Shown piece after piece: positions 1 to 6,318 of a stretch of DNA of 6,319 nt (position 1 is its first letter; each line of letters opens with the position of its first letter). Source of the stretch: an uncultured Lachnospiraceae bacterium (lineage in GTDB: Bacteria > Bacillota > Clostridia > Lachnospirales > Lachnospiraceae). A program made the position numbers and the translations under genes. The stretch lies in NCBI GenBank assembly GCA_946549155.1, contig CAMNQN010000190.1, positions 1-6,319 of the forward strand, given 5' to 3'. Below the pieces are notes generated by a model. That model saw only the letters and a list, made by a program, of their open reading frames with translations. It searched no databases and was not told the DNA's origin.

Positions 1-10
1 CCGGGCGAAA

Positions 11-81
11 ATTCCGGGCACCGGGGCGGTTCGCCGGGAAATCCTGATGATTTCCTGACGAATTGCCCCGGTGCCCGAAAT
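11..81. repeat. Long 33-position hairpin downstream of the operon, possible terminator
   Basis: Positions 11-43 pair with 49-81 around a five-base loop (44-48). I count 28 Watson-Crick pairs, 3 G-T pairs (28/64, 29/63, 36/56) and 2 mismatches (14/78, 34/58). The core is a perfect 13-bp GC-rich arm, CGGGCACCGGGGC (15-27) against 65-77. Read as + strand RNA, three of the five imperfect pairs are G-U wobbles. On the minus strand only two are. It starts about 120 bases past the PBP stop codon, so it lies in the 3' untranslated region of the operon. On the minus strand the stem is followed by a short UUUU (11-8), so a weak intrinsic terminator is possible. The stem is much longer than usual terminators and resembles a REP- or MITE-like palindrome. 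The structure is certain; the function is inferred. Confidence 0.85.
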
Positions 82-88
82 CGGAGAG

Positions 89-185
89 CGGCTCCATCTT
101 AGTGTTTCTTGTATCCGGAGCAGTTTTCCAGAGGGATCTGCCCGCCCGGCCCCGTCTTTTCCTGCGTCCCCTTTCTTAACTAAAC
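89..185 (-). repeat. Left copy of a flanking inverted repeat, about 100 bp
   Basis: Read on the minus strand, this segment matches 6218-6318 read on the plus strand. The shared blocks, in order, are GTTTnGTTAA, six unlike bases, GGACGCAGG, a 28-base stretch of weaker similarity (about 13 identities, same length in both copies), TCTGGAAAAC, a spacer of 23 bases here (27 in the other copy) and AGATGGAGCCG. The two copies therefore both point away from the operon. This copy sits between the PBP stop codon and the long hairpin at 11-81. Order and spacing of four exact blocks of 9-11 bases argue for common descent. Nothing in it looks like a tRNA, a known insertion-sequence end or a convincing coding region. 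Confidence 0.75.
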
Positions 186-203
186 CCAAAGAGAACAGTT
201 TTC

Positions 204-1703
204 CTAACCATAGTAATAAGCGTCCAGAATTGCCCTTGCAATGGGTACCGCCGTCTGGCTGCCGGTGCCTCCGTCCTCCGCAATTACCGCGATCACAATG
301 TCCGGATTCTCCGCATCGGAGAAGCCCACGAACCAGGAATGGGTTCCGGTAACCCCGTTGCTTTCGTACTCTGCGGAGCCGGTCTTGCCCGCCGCCGAAT
401 ACCCGGAATAGCTAAGCTCCACCGCGGTCCCGCTGTTTACTGTCTCCTTCATAAACTCAGTAAGAATCTCCGCTTCCTCCGCTGTCATCATCTGACCGTA
501 CATGGAAGGCTTGTTTTTGGACACAACCTCCCCCTCGGCGTTCTCGATATGATCAATATAATAAGGCTTCATCAGAATACCGCCGTTGGCCACCGAAGAG
601 GTGATTAACGCCATGTGAAGCGGCGTCACCAGCGTGTCTCCCTGCCCGATGGAGGTCGTCATCACTTCCCCGTAGGAGGAATCCTTATTCAGCTTAAACA
701 CGCTCCCGCTGTGCTGCAGCTCCGTGGGCAGCTTTGTATTAAACAGAAATTTCTCCGCCACCTTCTTAAACTCCTCCAGGTTCAGATCCAGCCCGATATG
801 GGCAAAAGCAGTATTGCAGGAGTGGGCAAAAGCGGATTTTAAATCCTCACTGCCGTGTACATTTCCATTGTAGCAGGTGATCGTCACATCCTCCTGGCTG
901 ATCGAGCCGGTGCAGTCAAAGGTAAAATCCTGATAATTATTATTATGCTCCCTCAGATAAGCCAGTGTCGTTAAAATCTTAAAAGTAGATCCCGGCGGAT
1001 ACAGGCCCTGGGTGGCGCGGTTTAACAGAGAGCTTCCGGAGCTGTCTGACACCATGCTCTCCCAGTCCTCCGAAATCGTGTTGGGATTAAAGTCCGGCTT
1101 GGATACCATCGCCAGCATTTTGCCGCTGTCCGGCTCCATCACCACCACAGCCCCCTTGTAGGAGCCCAGGGCGCTGTAAGCCGCCTGCTGCAGCTTCGGA
1201 TCCAGCGTCACCACCACCGTATCTCCCTGCACCTTTTCCTGCTTCTGTTCGCTTTGAATCTGGTTTAGCAGAGAGGAATGGGAGGTCAGAAGGTCATTAT
1301 TGGCTGCCGCCTCCAGCCCGGACTTGCCGTTGGTGGCATATCCCACAACATGGGCAAATACGTTTTCATAAGGGTAGTAACGGGTCTCATTGCCCTCTGA
1401 ATCCACGTTGGTGGAAGCCAAAACGGTGCCGTCCTCCGTCACGATGGCCCCTCTGACCACCGTATCCGACCGCATATCCTGCTTCGTATTGTATGCGTTG
1501 GTATTAATTTCTTCCCGTCTCACCGTATTCAGATAAATCAGATAACCCGCCAGCATCAGAAACAGGAACCCGAACACATACGTGACAATCACAAGCTCCG
1601 TATTCCGCTTCCTATCGGTACTGATCTCCTGCTGCTCCGTATCCAGACGGATCTCCCTGACCCTGATATTGTCGCTGGAATTCTTCCATTCTTTTTTCTT
1701 CAT
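204..1703 (-). CDS. Class B penicillin-binding protein (peptidoglycan transpeptidase)
   Basis: This membrane-anchored transpeptidase cross-links peptidoglycan stem peptides outside the cell and is a beta-lactam target. With the chosen start it has 499 residues: a charged cytoplasmic tail, one membrane anchor at about 37-58, a short N-terminal region with the RGAI motif (from R84), then the transpeptidase domain. All three active-site motifs are present: STFK at 239-242 with the acylated serine, SCN at 295-297, and KTG at 440-442. Length and the short N-terminal module resemble the PbpA-type enzymes paired with RodA in actinobacteria rather than large PBP2/PBP3 proteins. The start at 1703 follows GAGG with a 9-base spacer; an in-frame ATG at 1718 has AGAAGAG directly abutting it and is less likely, and the ATG at 1754 would only lengthen the overlap. 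The start lies inside the upstream SEDS gene, so translation is probably coupled. Family assignment is firm; whether it serves elongation, division or sporulation is open. Confidence 0.95.
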   Translation of the reverse strand: MKKKEWKNSSDNIRVREIRLDTEQQEISTDRKRNTELVIVTYVFGFLFLMLAGYLIYLNTVRREEINTNAYNTKQDMRSDTVVRGAIVTEDGTVLASTNVDSEGNETRYYPYENVFAHVVGYATNGKSGLEAAANNDLLTSHSSLLNQIQSEQKQEKVQGDTVVVTLDPKLQQAAYSALGSYKGAVVVMEPDSGKMLAMVSKPDFNPNTISEDWESMVSDSSGSSLLNRATQGLYPPGSTFKILTTLAYLREHNNNYQDFTFDCTGSISQEDVTITCYNGNVHGSEDLKSAFAHSCNTAFAHIGLDLNLEEFKKVAEKFLFNTKLPTELQHSGSVFKLNKDSSYGEVMTTSIGQGDTLVTPLHMALITSSVANGGILMKPYYIDHIENAEGEVVSKNKPSMYGQMMTAEEAEILTEFMKETVNSGTAVELSYSGYSAAGKTGSAEYESNGVTGTHSWFVGFSDAENPDIVIAVIAEDGGTGSQTAVPIARAILDAYYYG

Positions 1704-3024
1704 CCTTATCTTCCTCATCTCTTCTGAGCATATAGAGTCCCTGCACGATGGCAAACATCATCAGCGTGCTGAGCACAGAGCTTCCGCCGCTGCTGACTAA
1801 AGGCAGCGTCACGCCGGTAAGCGGAATCATCTTCATGCCGCCCCCGATGGTCAGGAAAATCTGCGCCGCATAGGTGATGCCAAGCCCTAAAGCCACCAGC
1901 CGGTAAAAACGGTTGGTCAGCTTCATGGCAATATTGATAAACATAATAAAACAGCTCATGCACACTAAAATCAGACAGACGCCGAAAATACTGCCCAGCT
2001 CTTCCACAATGGCCGAAAACATCATATCCTGCTCCACATAGGGAATCGCCGTGGGCGAGCCCTGATACAGCCCCGTGCCAAACCAGCCCCCGGCCCCGAT
2101 GGAAAACAGGGACTGACAGATCTGATAACCGCCGCCGGAATAATCCGCGAAGGGATCCCTCCATATGGATACCCGGACCCGTATGTGGGAAAAGAGAAAA
2201 TAGGCGGCCACGGCAGCCAGCACCCCGGATAATACTCCGGCCAGCACCAGAAACGGATTTCTGGTGGCCACAAACAGCATCACCAGATAGGTGACAAAGA
2301 AAATCAGGGCGCTGCCCAGATCCTTGGAGACCACCAGAATCAGGACATGTACCGCTGCCAGCGCCGTGGCAATCACAATGCGCCGAAAATCCTTCGCCTC
2401 TGTCAGCAGTCCCGCCACCGCGAACACAAAAATAATTTTCACAAACTCTGAGGGCTGAAAAGAGAAGCTTCCGATGCTCAGGGATAATTTCGCGCCGTTG
2501 GTCACCTGCGCAGCCACCAGAACCAGCCCCAAAAGCCCGATGCCCACAAAGCTGTAGGCCCAGCTCATTTTGGTAATCAGCATTACCTTCCGGATAATAA
2601 TCGGTATAATAAGCGCCAGTATCATCCCCAGCACCGCGATCTTAAACTGCCGCAGCGCCTGGTCATAGGACAGCCTGGTCACCATAATAAAACCGATGGT
2701 AAGCAGCATACACATATTGTTGATCAGCAGCCTGGATGCCTTGGGGTACAGGTTCCGGAAAAAGATCAGGGTGGCCAGCAAAAAAATCACCTGGGCCCCG
2801 TAAAACACCAGCAGCTCCATATTCATGGTCTTTAGGAACATCATGGCAAAGGCAATGAAATGTATAAAAAACATCGATACATTCTGACGCAAAAATACAT
2901 ATTCCTTGGCCGAAACGCTGGTCTGACGGAACACCGTATAGCTTTGCACCGTATAAATAACCATCAGTATGATAATCAGGTATCGCGAAATCTGTACCGT
3001 CAGATTTATTAGATTCGCTATCAT
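1612..3024 (-). CDS. SEDS-family peptidoglycan glycosyltransferase (FtsW/RodA/SpoVE family)
   Basis: This polytopic membrane protein (470 residues) is expected to polymerise lipid II into glycan strands, acting with the class B PBP encoded directly downstream. Family marks are QPSE at 190-193, an acidic loop with D333 followed by MMFSAIVEELG where RodA and FtsW carry the essential aspartate, and the signature PLTGVTLPLVSSGGSS at 401-416. I estimate about 13 membrane helices: a core of ten, beginning near residue 100 and including the RL...ALRQ stretch (117-126), plus roughly three extra helices in residues 12-90. That N-terminal extension and the PBP partner resemble the actinobacterial RodA-PbpA pair. 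The C-terminal 35 residues are hydrophilic, acidic and then Gly/Gln-rich, and overlap the PBP gene in another frame. The start lies 4 bases after the U32 stop, with GAGGGGAG upstream at a longish 12-base spacing. RodA versus FtsW role cannot be settled from sequence. Confidence 0.95.
   Translation of the reverse strand: MIANLINLTVQISRYLIIILMVIYTVQSYTVFRQTSVSAKEYVFLRQNVSMFFIHFIAFAMMFLKTMNMELLVFYGAQVIFLLATLIFFRNLYPKASRLLINNMCMLLTIGFIMVTRLSYDQALRQFKIAVLGMILALIIPIIIRKVMLITKMSWAYSFVGIGLLGLVLVAAQVTNGAKLSLSIGSFSFQPSEFVKIIFVFAVAGLLTEAKDFRRIVIATALAAVHVLILVVSKDLGSALIFFVTYLVMLFVATRNPFLVLAGVLSGVLAAVAAYFLFSHIRVRVSIWRDPFADYSGGGYQICQSLFSIGAGGWFGTGLYQGSPTAIPYVEQDMMFSAIVEELGSIFGVCLILVCMSCFIMFINIAMKLTNRFYRLVALGLGITYAAQIFLTIGGGMKMIPLTGVTLPLVSSGGSSVLSTLMMFAIVQGLYMLRRDEEDKDEEKRMEEFQRQYQGQGDPSGYGAAGDQYR
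1704..1716 (-). promoter_or_regulatory. Ribosome-binding site deciding the PBP start
   Basis: Minus-strand GAGGAAG (1716-1710) gives a GAGG core with 9 bases before the ATG at 1703. It lies inside the SEDS coding region, so ribosomes finishing the SEDS gene pass over it. It supports the 1703 start over the in-frame ATG codons at 1718 and 1754. Confidence 0.65.
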
Positions 3025-3028
3025 AGAC

Positions 3029-5551
3029 CTATTCTACTCCCCTCTTAAAATGTCCTTTTGTACCGGATGCCGCCCATTTGACCGGCTCTCCACGCAAAAA
3101 ACACCCCGCCGCCTCCGCCGCAATTCGCTTTACCTCCCCCCGGCTTTCAAAGGTGAAAACCAAACGGCAGGATGCGGGATGCAGCTGTAGCAGTTCCCTG
3201 CTGCAGCCCGTCAAATCCAGCGGAACGGAATTATAGATAACATTGGTACAGATGGAACATTGGTTTCTCACAGGAAATTCCGTATTCTTCCGGTCTCTTA
3301 AGTGCAGGACTCCCGGTGTGTGCCTGCATCCGGCCGTATTTTTCACCAGACATTGGGCCGTAACCATCAGCGGCAGATAACCGTAGACAATGGCCTCGCT
3401 GCCCCGGCACCCCCGCTGCGCCAGCTCCCGGCGGTTGCACTCCAGGGGAAGCGTATCCCGGCTTATGCCAAATTTCTCCAGAAATCTCCTCGCCTCTCTA
3501 TTATACGTATAAATGCCCGCATCCGCAATCATTTCCGTATTTTTAAGAAAGCCGCCGGACAAATCAGCCGGCGCTTCCGCCTCCATCCTCTGGAAGTATT
3601 CCATCTGCTCGCTGCTTCGCAGCAAAAAGCCGTCCGCAGCCTCCAGCACCTTCCCGGAAAACACTGCCTCAAACGCCTCCTTCACCCGCTGCCGCCAGAT
3701 CATGGGAAGCATAAGATAGCAGCGCTTTTTGTGATCATGGAGCAGCTTCGCCGCCTGAGGGAAGGTCAGCCTGTCCTTCTTTTCATCAGCAGGCAGAAAC
3801 ATGCAGCAATCCAGGTACACTCCTGCCACCTCCGGCACATCCAACAGCGCCTCCAACTGCTCAAACCGTTCCACGCAGGCGCGAAGCTCCGGCTTTTCTG
3901 CGGCCTCACCAGCTTCCCGCCGTGCCGTATCCGCCTCCATAGGCCCTTCCCTGTACACCCCGGGCAGGCCAGGCTTCTCCCGGTCTTCTTCGCCGCTTCG
4001 TTCCATCTCCTCCGGTTTCCCCCTGCGAAATTCCCCCAGAATTTTTTCCTGCAGCTGCTCCAGCGCCCTGCGCCGCATTTCATTTAAGCTCTGCATGGGA
4101 TAAAACAGTTTCTCCTCCAGAAGCACCTCCAGTTCTTCAAACACAAAGGGGGTATTTCCCGTTTTCATCAACTGCCGGCGCACGGCCTCCTCCTCCACCG
4201 GCCGCTTTTCCGCCTGCTGGGGCTTTTCTCCTGTCACTGTCACGGACCGATCCTTCCATGATACGGTGAGCATCGCCTGCTTTCCCTGTCTGAGAATACA
4301 GGTTCCCTTTATTTTTTCCCGGATTTCCCGCTCCATGTAGGTTTCCCGCAATTCCTGAAGCAGCTTTTCACACCGCACCCTGGAGAGGATCTGCCCCTGC
4401 CGCAAAAGACGGGGACTAACAGAAACCGTAAACATATTTCCCGCAGGGACATCCTCCCGCAGGACAACCTCCGTCCCGGCAAAGCCTGCGGCAGGAGCCG
4501 TCTTCTGAGGAAGGCCCGCCTCCAACGCATCCCCGGCCCATAGCGGCTCCAGCGCTTCTAAATGCGCCTGTCCATTCTTCCCTCCCGTCACTCTGGCCGC
4601 GGGAGTGCCCCAATGATTGGGCCTCTCCATCGTCATCATGCTCTTTCCATTATAAGTCTCATAATAACCGCCGGAGAAACCTCCCCGGTTATACAGATCC
4701 ATCAGCCGCCTTTCATCCTCCAGCTCCACCGCATAGCCCCTCTTTCCTTTCCGGACGTACCGATCTATATATTTCCGGTAAACCTCCGCCACTCCGGCCG
4801 CATACTCCGGCCGTTTCATCCGTCCTTCTATTTTAAAGGAACAGACCCCTGCCTCGATCAGCTCCGGCAGAACCCGCAGGGTGCAGATATCCTTCAGGCT
4901 CAGCAGATACCGGTCCCTTTCCTGATTCTGACGCACCCCTTCCCGGTAAAGCCCGTAGGGGAGGCGGCAGGGCTGGGCACACCGTCCCCGGTTCCCGCTC
5001 CTTCCCCCGATCAGGCTGCTCATCAGGCACTGACCGGAATAGCAATAGCAGAGCGCGCCGTGAACAAAGCATTCGATCTGGATATCCACCTCCCGGTGAA
5101 TTTGCCGGATCTCCGCCAGGCTCAGTTCCCGGGAGGGCACAATGCGCTCCGCTCCCATATCCTTCAGCATCCGCGCCCCATCCACGCCGGTGATGGTCAT
5201 CTGCGTGCTCGCATGAAGCGCCAACCCCGGAAAATGCTTCTGAATAAAACAAAATACTCCAAAATCCTGCACCAGCACCGCATCCAGCCCATGCTCATAG
5301 GCCGGAAGCAGATAATTGTACAGTTCCTGCTCCAGCTCTGTTTCCTTCAGCAGCGTATTCACGGTAAGGTACAGCTTTCGTCCATGCAGATGGCAGTAAT
5401 CCATGGCAGCCAGCAGCTCCTTCTCCTCCGGATTCTGGGCGTAGGCCCTGGCTCCGAACCTTGTGCCCCCCATATATACCGCATCCGCCCCGGCATTCAC
5501 CGCAGCGGCCATTCCCTCATAGGAACCTCCCGGCGCCAACAATTCCAACAT
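3029..5551 (-). CDS. Long U32-family protein (U32 domain, DUF3656-like middle, degenerate second U32-like domain)
   Basis: Residue numbers use the 5551 start (840 residues). Residues 1 to about 280 form a typical U32 TIM-barrel domain: LELLAPGG near the start, ADAVYMGG at 51-58, the family signature ECFVHGALC...GQCLMS at 160-178, and SFKIEGRMKRPEY near 238-250. Cysteines 168, 175, 191 and 223 fall where characterised relatives such as UbiU bind a [4Fe-4S] cluster. Residues of roughly 320-510 match the place of the DUF3656 region. A charged linker (about 508-557) leads to a diverged second barrel with YGYLPLMVTAQC at 723-734. Members are annotated as collagenase-like peptidases, but studied ones (RlhA, TrhP, UbiU/V) act in RNA or ubiquinone hydroxylation, so a hydroxylation role is more likely than proteolysis; the substrate is unknown. 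GGGAGG eight bases before the ATG at 5551 sets the start. A GTG at 5638 would add 29 residues unlike the family. Confidence 0.92.
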   Translation of the reverse strand: MLELLAPGGSYEGMAAAVNAGADAVYMGGTRFGARAYAQNPEEKELLAAMDYCHLHGRKLYLTVNTLLKETELEQELYNYLLPAYEHGLDAVLVQDFGVFCFIQKHFPGLALHASTQMTITGVDGARMLKDMGAERIVPSRELSLAEIRQIHREVDIQIECFVHGALCYCYSGQCLMSSLIGGRSGNRGRCAQPCRLPYGLYREGVRQNQERDRYLLSLKDICTLRVLPELIEAGVCSFKIEGRMKRPEYAAGVAEVYRKYIDRYVRKGKRGYAVELEDERRLMDLYNRGGFSGGYYETYNGKSMMTMERPNHWGTPAARVTGGKNGQAHLEALEPLWAGDALEAGLPQKTAPAAGFAGTEVVLREDVPAGNMFTVSVSPRLLRQGQILSRVRCEKLLQELRETYMEREIREKIKGTCILRQGKQAMLTVSWKDRSVTVTGEKPQQAEKRPVEEEAVRRQLMKTGNTPFVFEELEVLLEEKLFYPMQSLNEMRRRALEQLQEKILGEFRRGKPEEMERSGEEDREKPGLPGVYREGPMEADTARREAGEAAEKPELRACVERFEQLEALLDVPEVAGVYLDCCMFLPADEKKDRLTFPQAAKLLHDHKKRCYLMLPMIWRQRVKEAFEAVFSGKVLEAADGFLLRSSEQMEYFQRMEAEAPADLSGGFLKNTEMIADAGIYTYNREARRFLEKFGISRDTLPLECNRRELAQRGCRGSEAIVYGYLPLMVTAQCLVKNTAGCRHTPGVLHLRDRKNTEFPVRNQCSICTNVIYNSVPLDLTGCSRELLQLHPASCRLVFTFESRGEVKRIAAEAAGCFLRGEPVKWAASGTKGHFKRGVE
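3037..3044 (-). promoter_or_regulatory. Ribosome-binding site of the SEDS gene, inside the U32 3' end
   Basis: Minus-strand GAGGGGAG is formed by the last codons of the U32 gene (residues RGVE and the stop follow it closely). It sits 12 bases before the ATG at 3024, slightly longer than optimal. The overlap implies the two genes share a transcript and are probably translationally coupled. Confidence 0.65.
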
Positions 5552-5559
5552 ACCTGTTT

Positions 5560-5565
5560 CCTCCC
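5560..5565 (-). promoter_or_regulatory. Ribosome-binding site deciding the U32 start
   Basis: Minus-strand GGGAGG lies 8 bases before the ATG at 5551, an ideal arrangement. The protein then begins MLELLAPGG, the usual first strand of U32 proteins. This argues against the upstream in-frame GTG at 5638, which lies in the loop of an inverted repeat. Confidence 0.85.
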
Positions 5566-5597
5566 AAGCTTCTCTGATTTCCCGGTTTAAAACCACC

Positions 5598-5660
5598 AAA
5601 AGGATTTTCCTACCCGCAACGCTTCTCGCAAAATCCACACCGGGTATTGAAAATCCTTTT
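5598..5660. repeat. Inverted repeat in the zapA-U32 spacer
   Basis: AAAAGGATTTTC (5598-5609) pairs with 5649-5660, and TACCCG (5611-5616) pairs with 5641-5646. One base on the left (5610) and two on the right (5647-5648) form a small internal loop, and 24 bases form the terminal loop. The arms are otherwise perfect, giving 18 base pairs. On the minus-strand transcript it begins about 30 bases after the zapA stop codon and ends about 45 bases before the U32 start. The stem ends in UCCUUUUGG, a poor U-tract, so full termination is doubtful. A partial terminator, a processing site or an mRNA-stabilising element would fit an operon whose first gene is needed in a different amount. The repeat is seen; its role is inferred. 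Confidence 0.8.
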
Positions 5661-5690
5661 TCTCTCTTTATTTAACTCTTTTTTCCCCGT

Positions 5691-6104
5691 CTATTTACGG
5701 CTTTTCATATTGTCAAGCTGTGTTTCCAGCTGAACGATTCGCTTCTGATAATCGGTAGCCTCCTCCTGCAGGGAAGCCAACGCCCGCTCCGTGCTCTCCA
5801 GCTTGATCTGCTCTGAAATCAATTCATGCTTAATCTCATACAGCTCCTTGTCTTTCTCCGCCAGCTCATTCTCCAGGTTGTCCGCCTGCTTTTTCGCCTT
5901 AAAATAATCATCCGCCGTATTCAGATTCAGAAGTATGGCCTGCAAATCCGATGACAATCTATGATAACCGTCCATATTTTTGATCTCTGAAATTTTGTTA
6001 TTCAGATATGTAGCCACCCGCTGCAGATACTCTTCGCTCTCATAGCCGCTCATGGTATAGATTTTTCCATCAATCAAGACTTCCGTTTTATTTTTGGATG
6101 ACAT
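5691..6104 (-). CDS. zapA: Cell division protein ZapA
   Basis: ZapA is a cytoplasmic protein that binds FtsZ and bundles its filaments at midcell. The 137-residue product has the family layout: a small N-terminal head (about 6-45) with the TEVLIDGKIYTMSG strand pair and the YLQRVATYLNNKI helix, then a region of LSSDLQAILLNLNTADDYF (50-68), then a long highly charged coiled coil to the C-terminus with heptad-like Leu/Ile spacing. It is longer than the roughly 85-110 residues of Bacillus and Escherichia ZapA; the added length is coiled coil. AGGA (6114-6111) six bases before the ATG at 6104 supports the start, and a strong promoter lies just upstream, making it the first gene of the operon. ZapA beside a U32 gene is a common clostridial arrangement as I recall it. 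No break or odd residue is visible. Confidence 0.93.
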   Translation of the reverse strand: MSSKNKTEVLIDGKIYTMSGYESEEYLQRVATYLNNKISEIKNMDGYHRLSSDLQAILLNLNTADDYFKAKKQADNLENELAEKDKELYEIKHELISEQIKLESTERALASLQEEATDYQKRIVQLETQLDNMKSRK

Positions 6105-6129
6105 ACACTGTCCTGCCTTTCGTCATATT

Positions 6130-6165
6130 AAGAATTATTATATACACATTTTCCGGAAATTACAA
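6130..6165 (-). promoter_or_regulatory. Sigma-A-type promoter of the zapA operon
   Basis: On the minus strand a -35 box TTGTAA (6165-6160, four of six consensus bases) and a perfect -10 box TATAAT (6142-6137) are separated by exactly 17 bases. Transcription would start near 6130, giving a leader of about 26 bases with the zapA ribosome-binding site. The spacer contains the 10-bp perfect palindrome TTTCCGGAAA (6150-6159), adjoining the -35 box. This could be an operator, but short AT-flanked palindromes also occur by chance. No equally good promoter was seen before the other three genes. Confidence 0.8.
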
Positions 6166-6217
6166 TACTTTAATTACCGCCCCGGTTTCTCTTCTGCGCC
6201 AGCGTTACTGTTCCGGT

Positions 6218-6318
6218 GTTTCGTTAATTTTCCGGACGCAGGAAGGGGAAGCGCGGAGCCGACACTGTCATCTGGAAAACATTGCGCAGAATACCATAGA
6301 AAATCTTAGATGGAGCCG
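6218..6318 (+). repeat. Right copy of the flanking inverted repeat
   Basis: This is the counterpart of 89-185 in opposite orientation. It carries GTTTCGTTAA (6218-6227), GGACGCAGG (6234-6242), TCTGGAAAAC (6271-6280) and AGATGGAGCCG (6308-6318). The first two blocks are separated by TTTTCC here and by GAAAGG in the left copy. The middle spacer is 28 bases in both, and the last spacer is 27 bases here against 23. It runs off the window edge, so its full extent is unknown. It lies upstream of the zapA promoter and points away from zapA. The segment 6166-6217 between promoter and repeat shows nothing I can identify. Confidence 0.75.

Noticed and set aside
1..97. A minus-strand frame opening with ATG GAG CCG at 97 and running 32 codons off the window; the right repeat also ends with ATGGAGCCG at 6310.
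   Set aside because: No ribosome-binding site, the frame passes through the long hairpin, and 32 stop-free codons are not significant at this GC content. The shared start is explained by the repeat, though a pair of related genes beyond both edges is not excluded.
89..185. A known riboswitch such as c-di-GMP or tetrahydrofolate, suggested by GGACGCAGG.
   Set aside because: Only that short string is reminiscent; the other conserved blocks and the paired regions of those riboswitches are not present, and this copy is at a 3' end of an operon.
71..352. A 93-codon plus-strand frame at the left end.
   Set aside because: It begins inside the hairpin, crosses the repeat and continues antisense into the PBP gene; composition is Pro/Ser/Arg-rich with no domain.
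4562..5590. A 342-codon open frame on the plus strand, antisense to the U32 gene, and a 261-codon one at 3302-4087.
   Set aside because: They lie opposite a well-supported U32 gene, are rich in Pro, His, Arg and Leu without recognisable domains, and look like antisense shadows of GC-rich coding sequence.
5584..5594. Small palindrome GGTTTAAAACC upstream of the U32 gene.
   Set aside because: Five base pairs around a single central base, too short to separate from chance.
5552..5638. A 29-residue N-terminal extension of the U32 protein from a GTG at 5638.
   Set aside because: The extension does not resemble the family, runs through an inverted repeat, and the ATG at 5551 has an ideal GGGAGG site.
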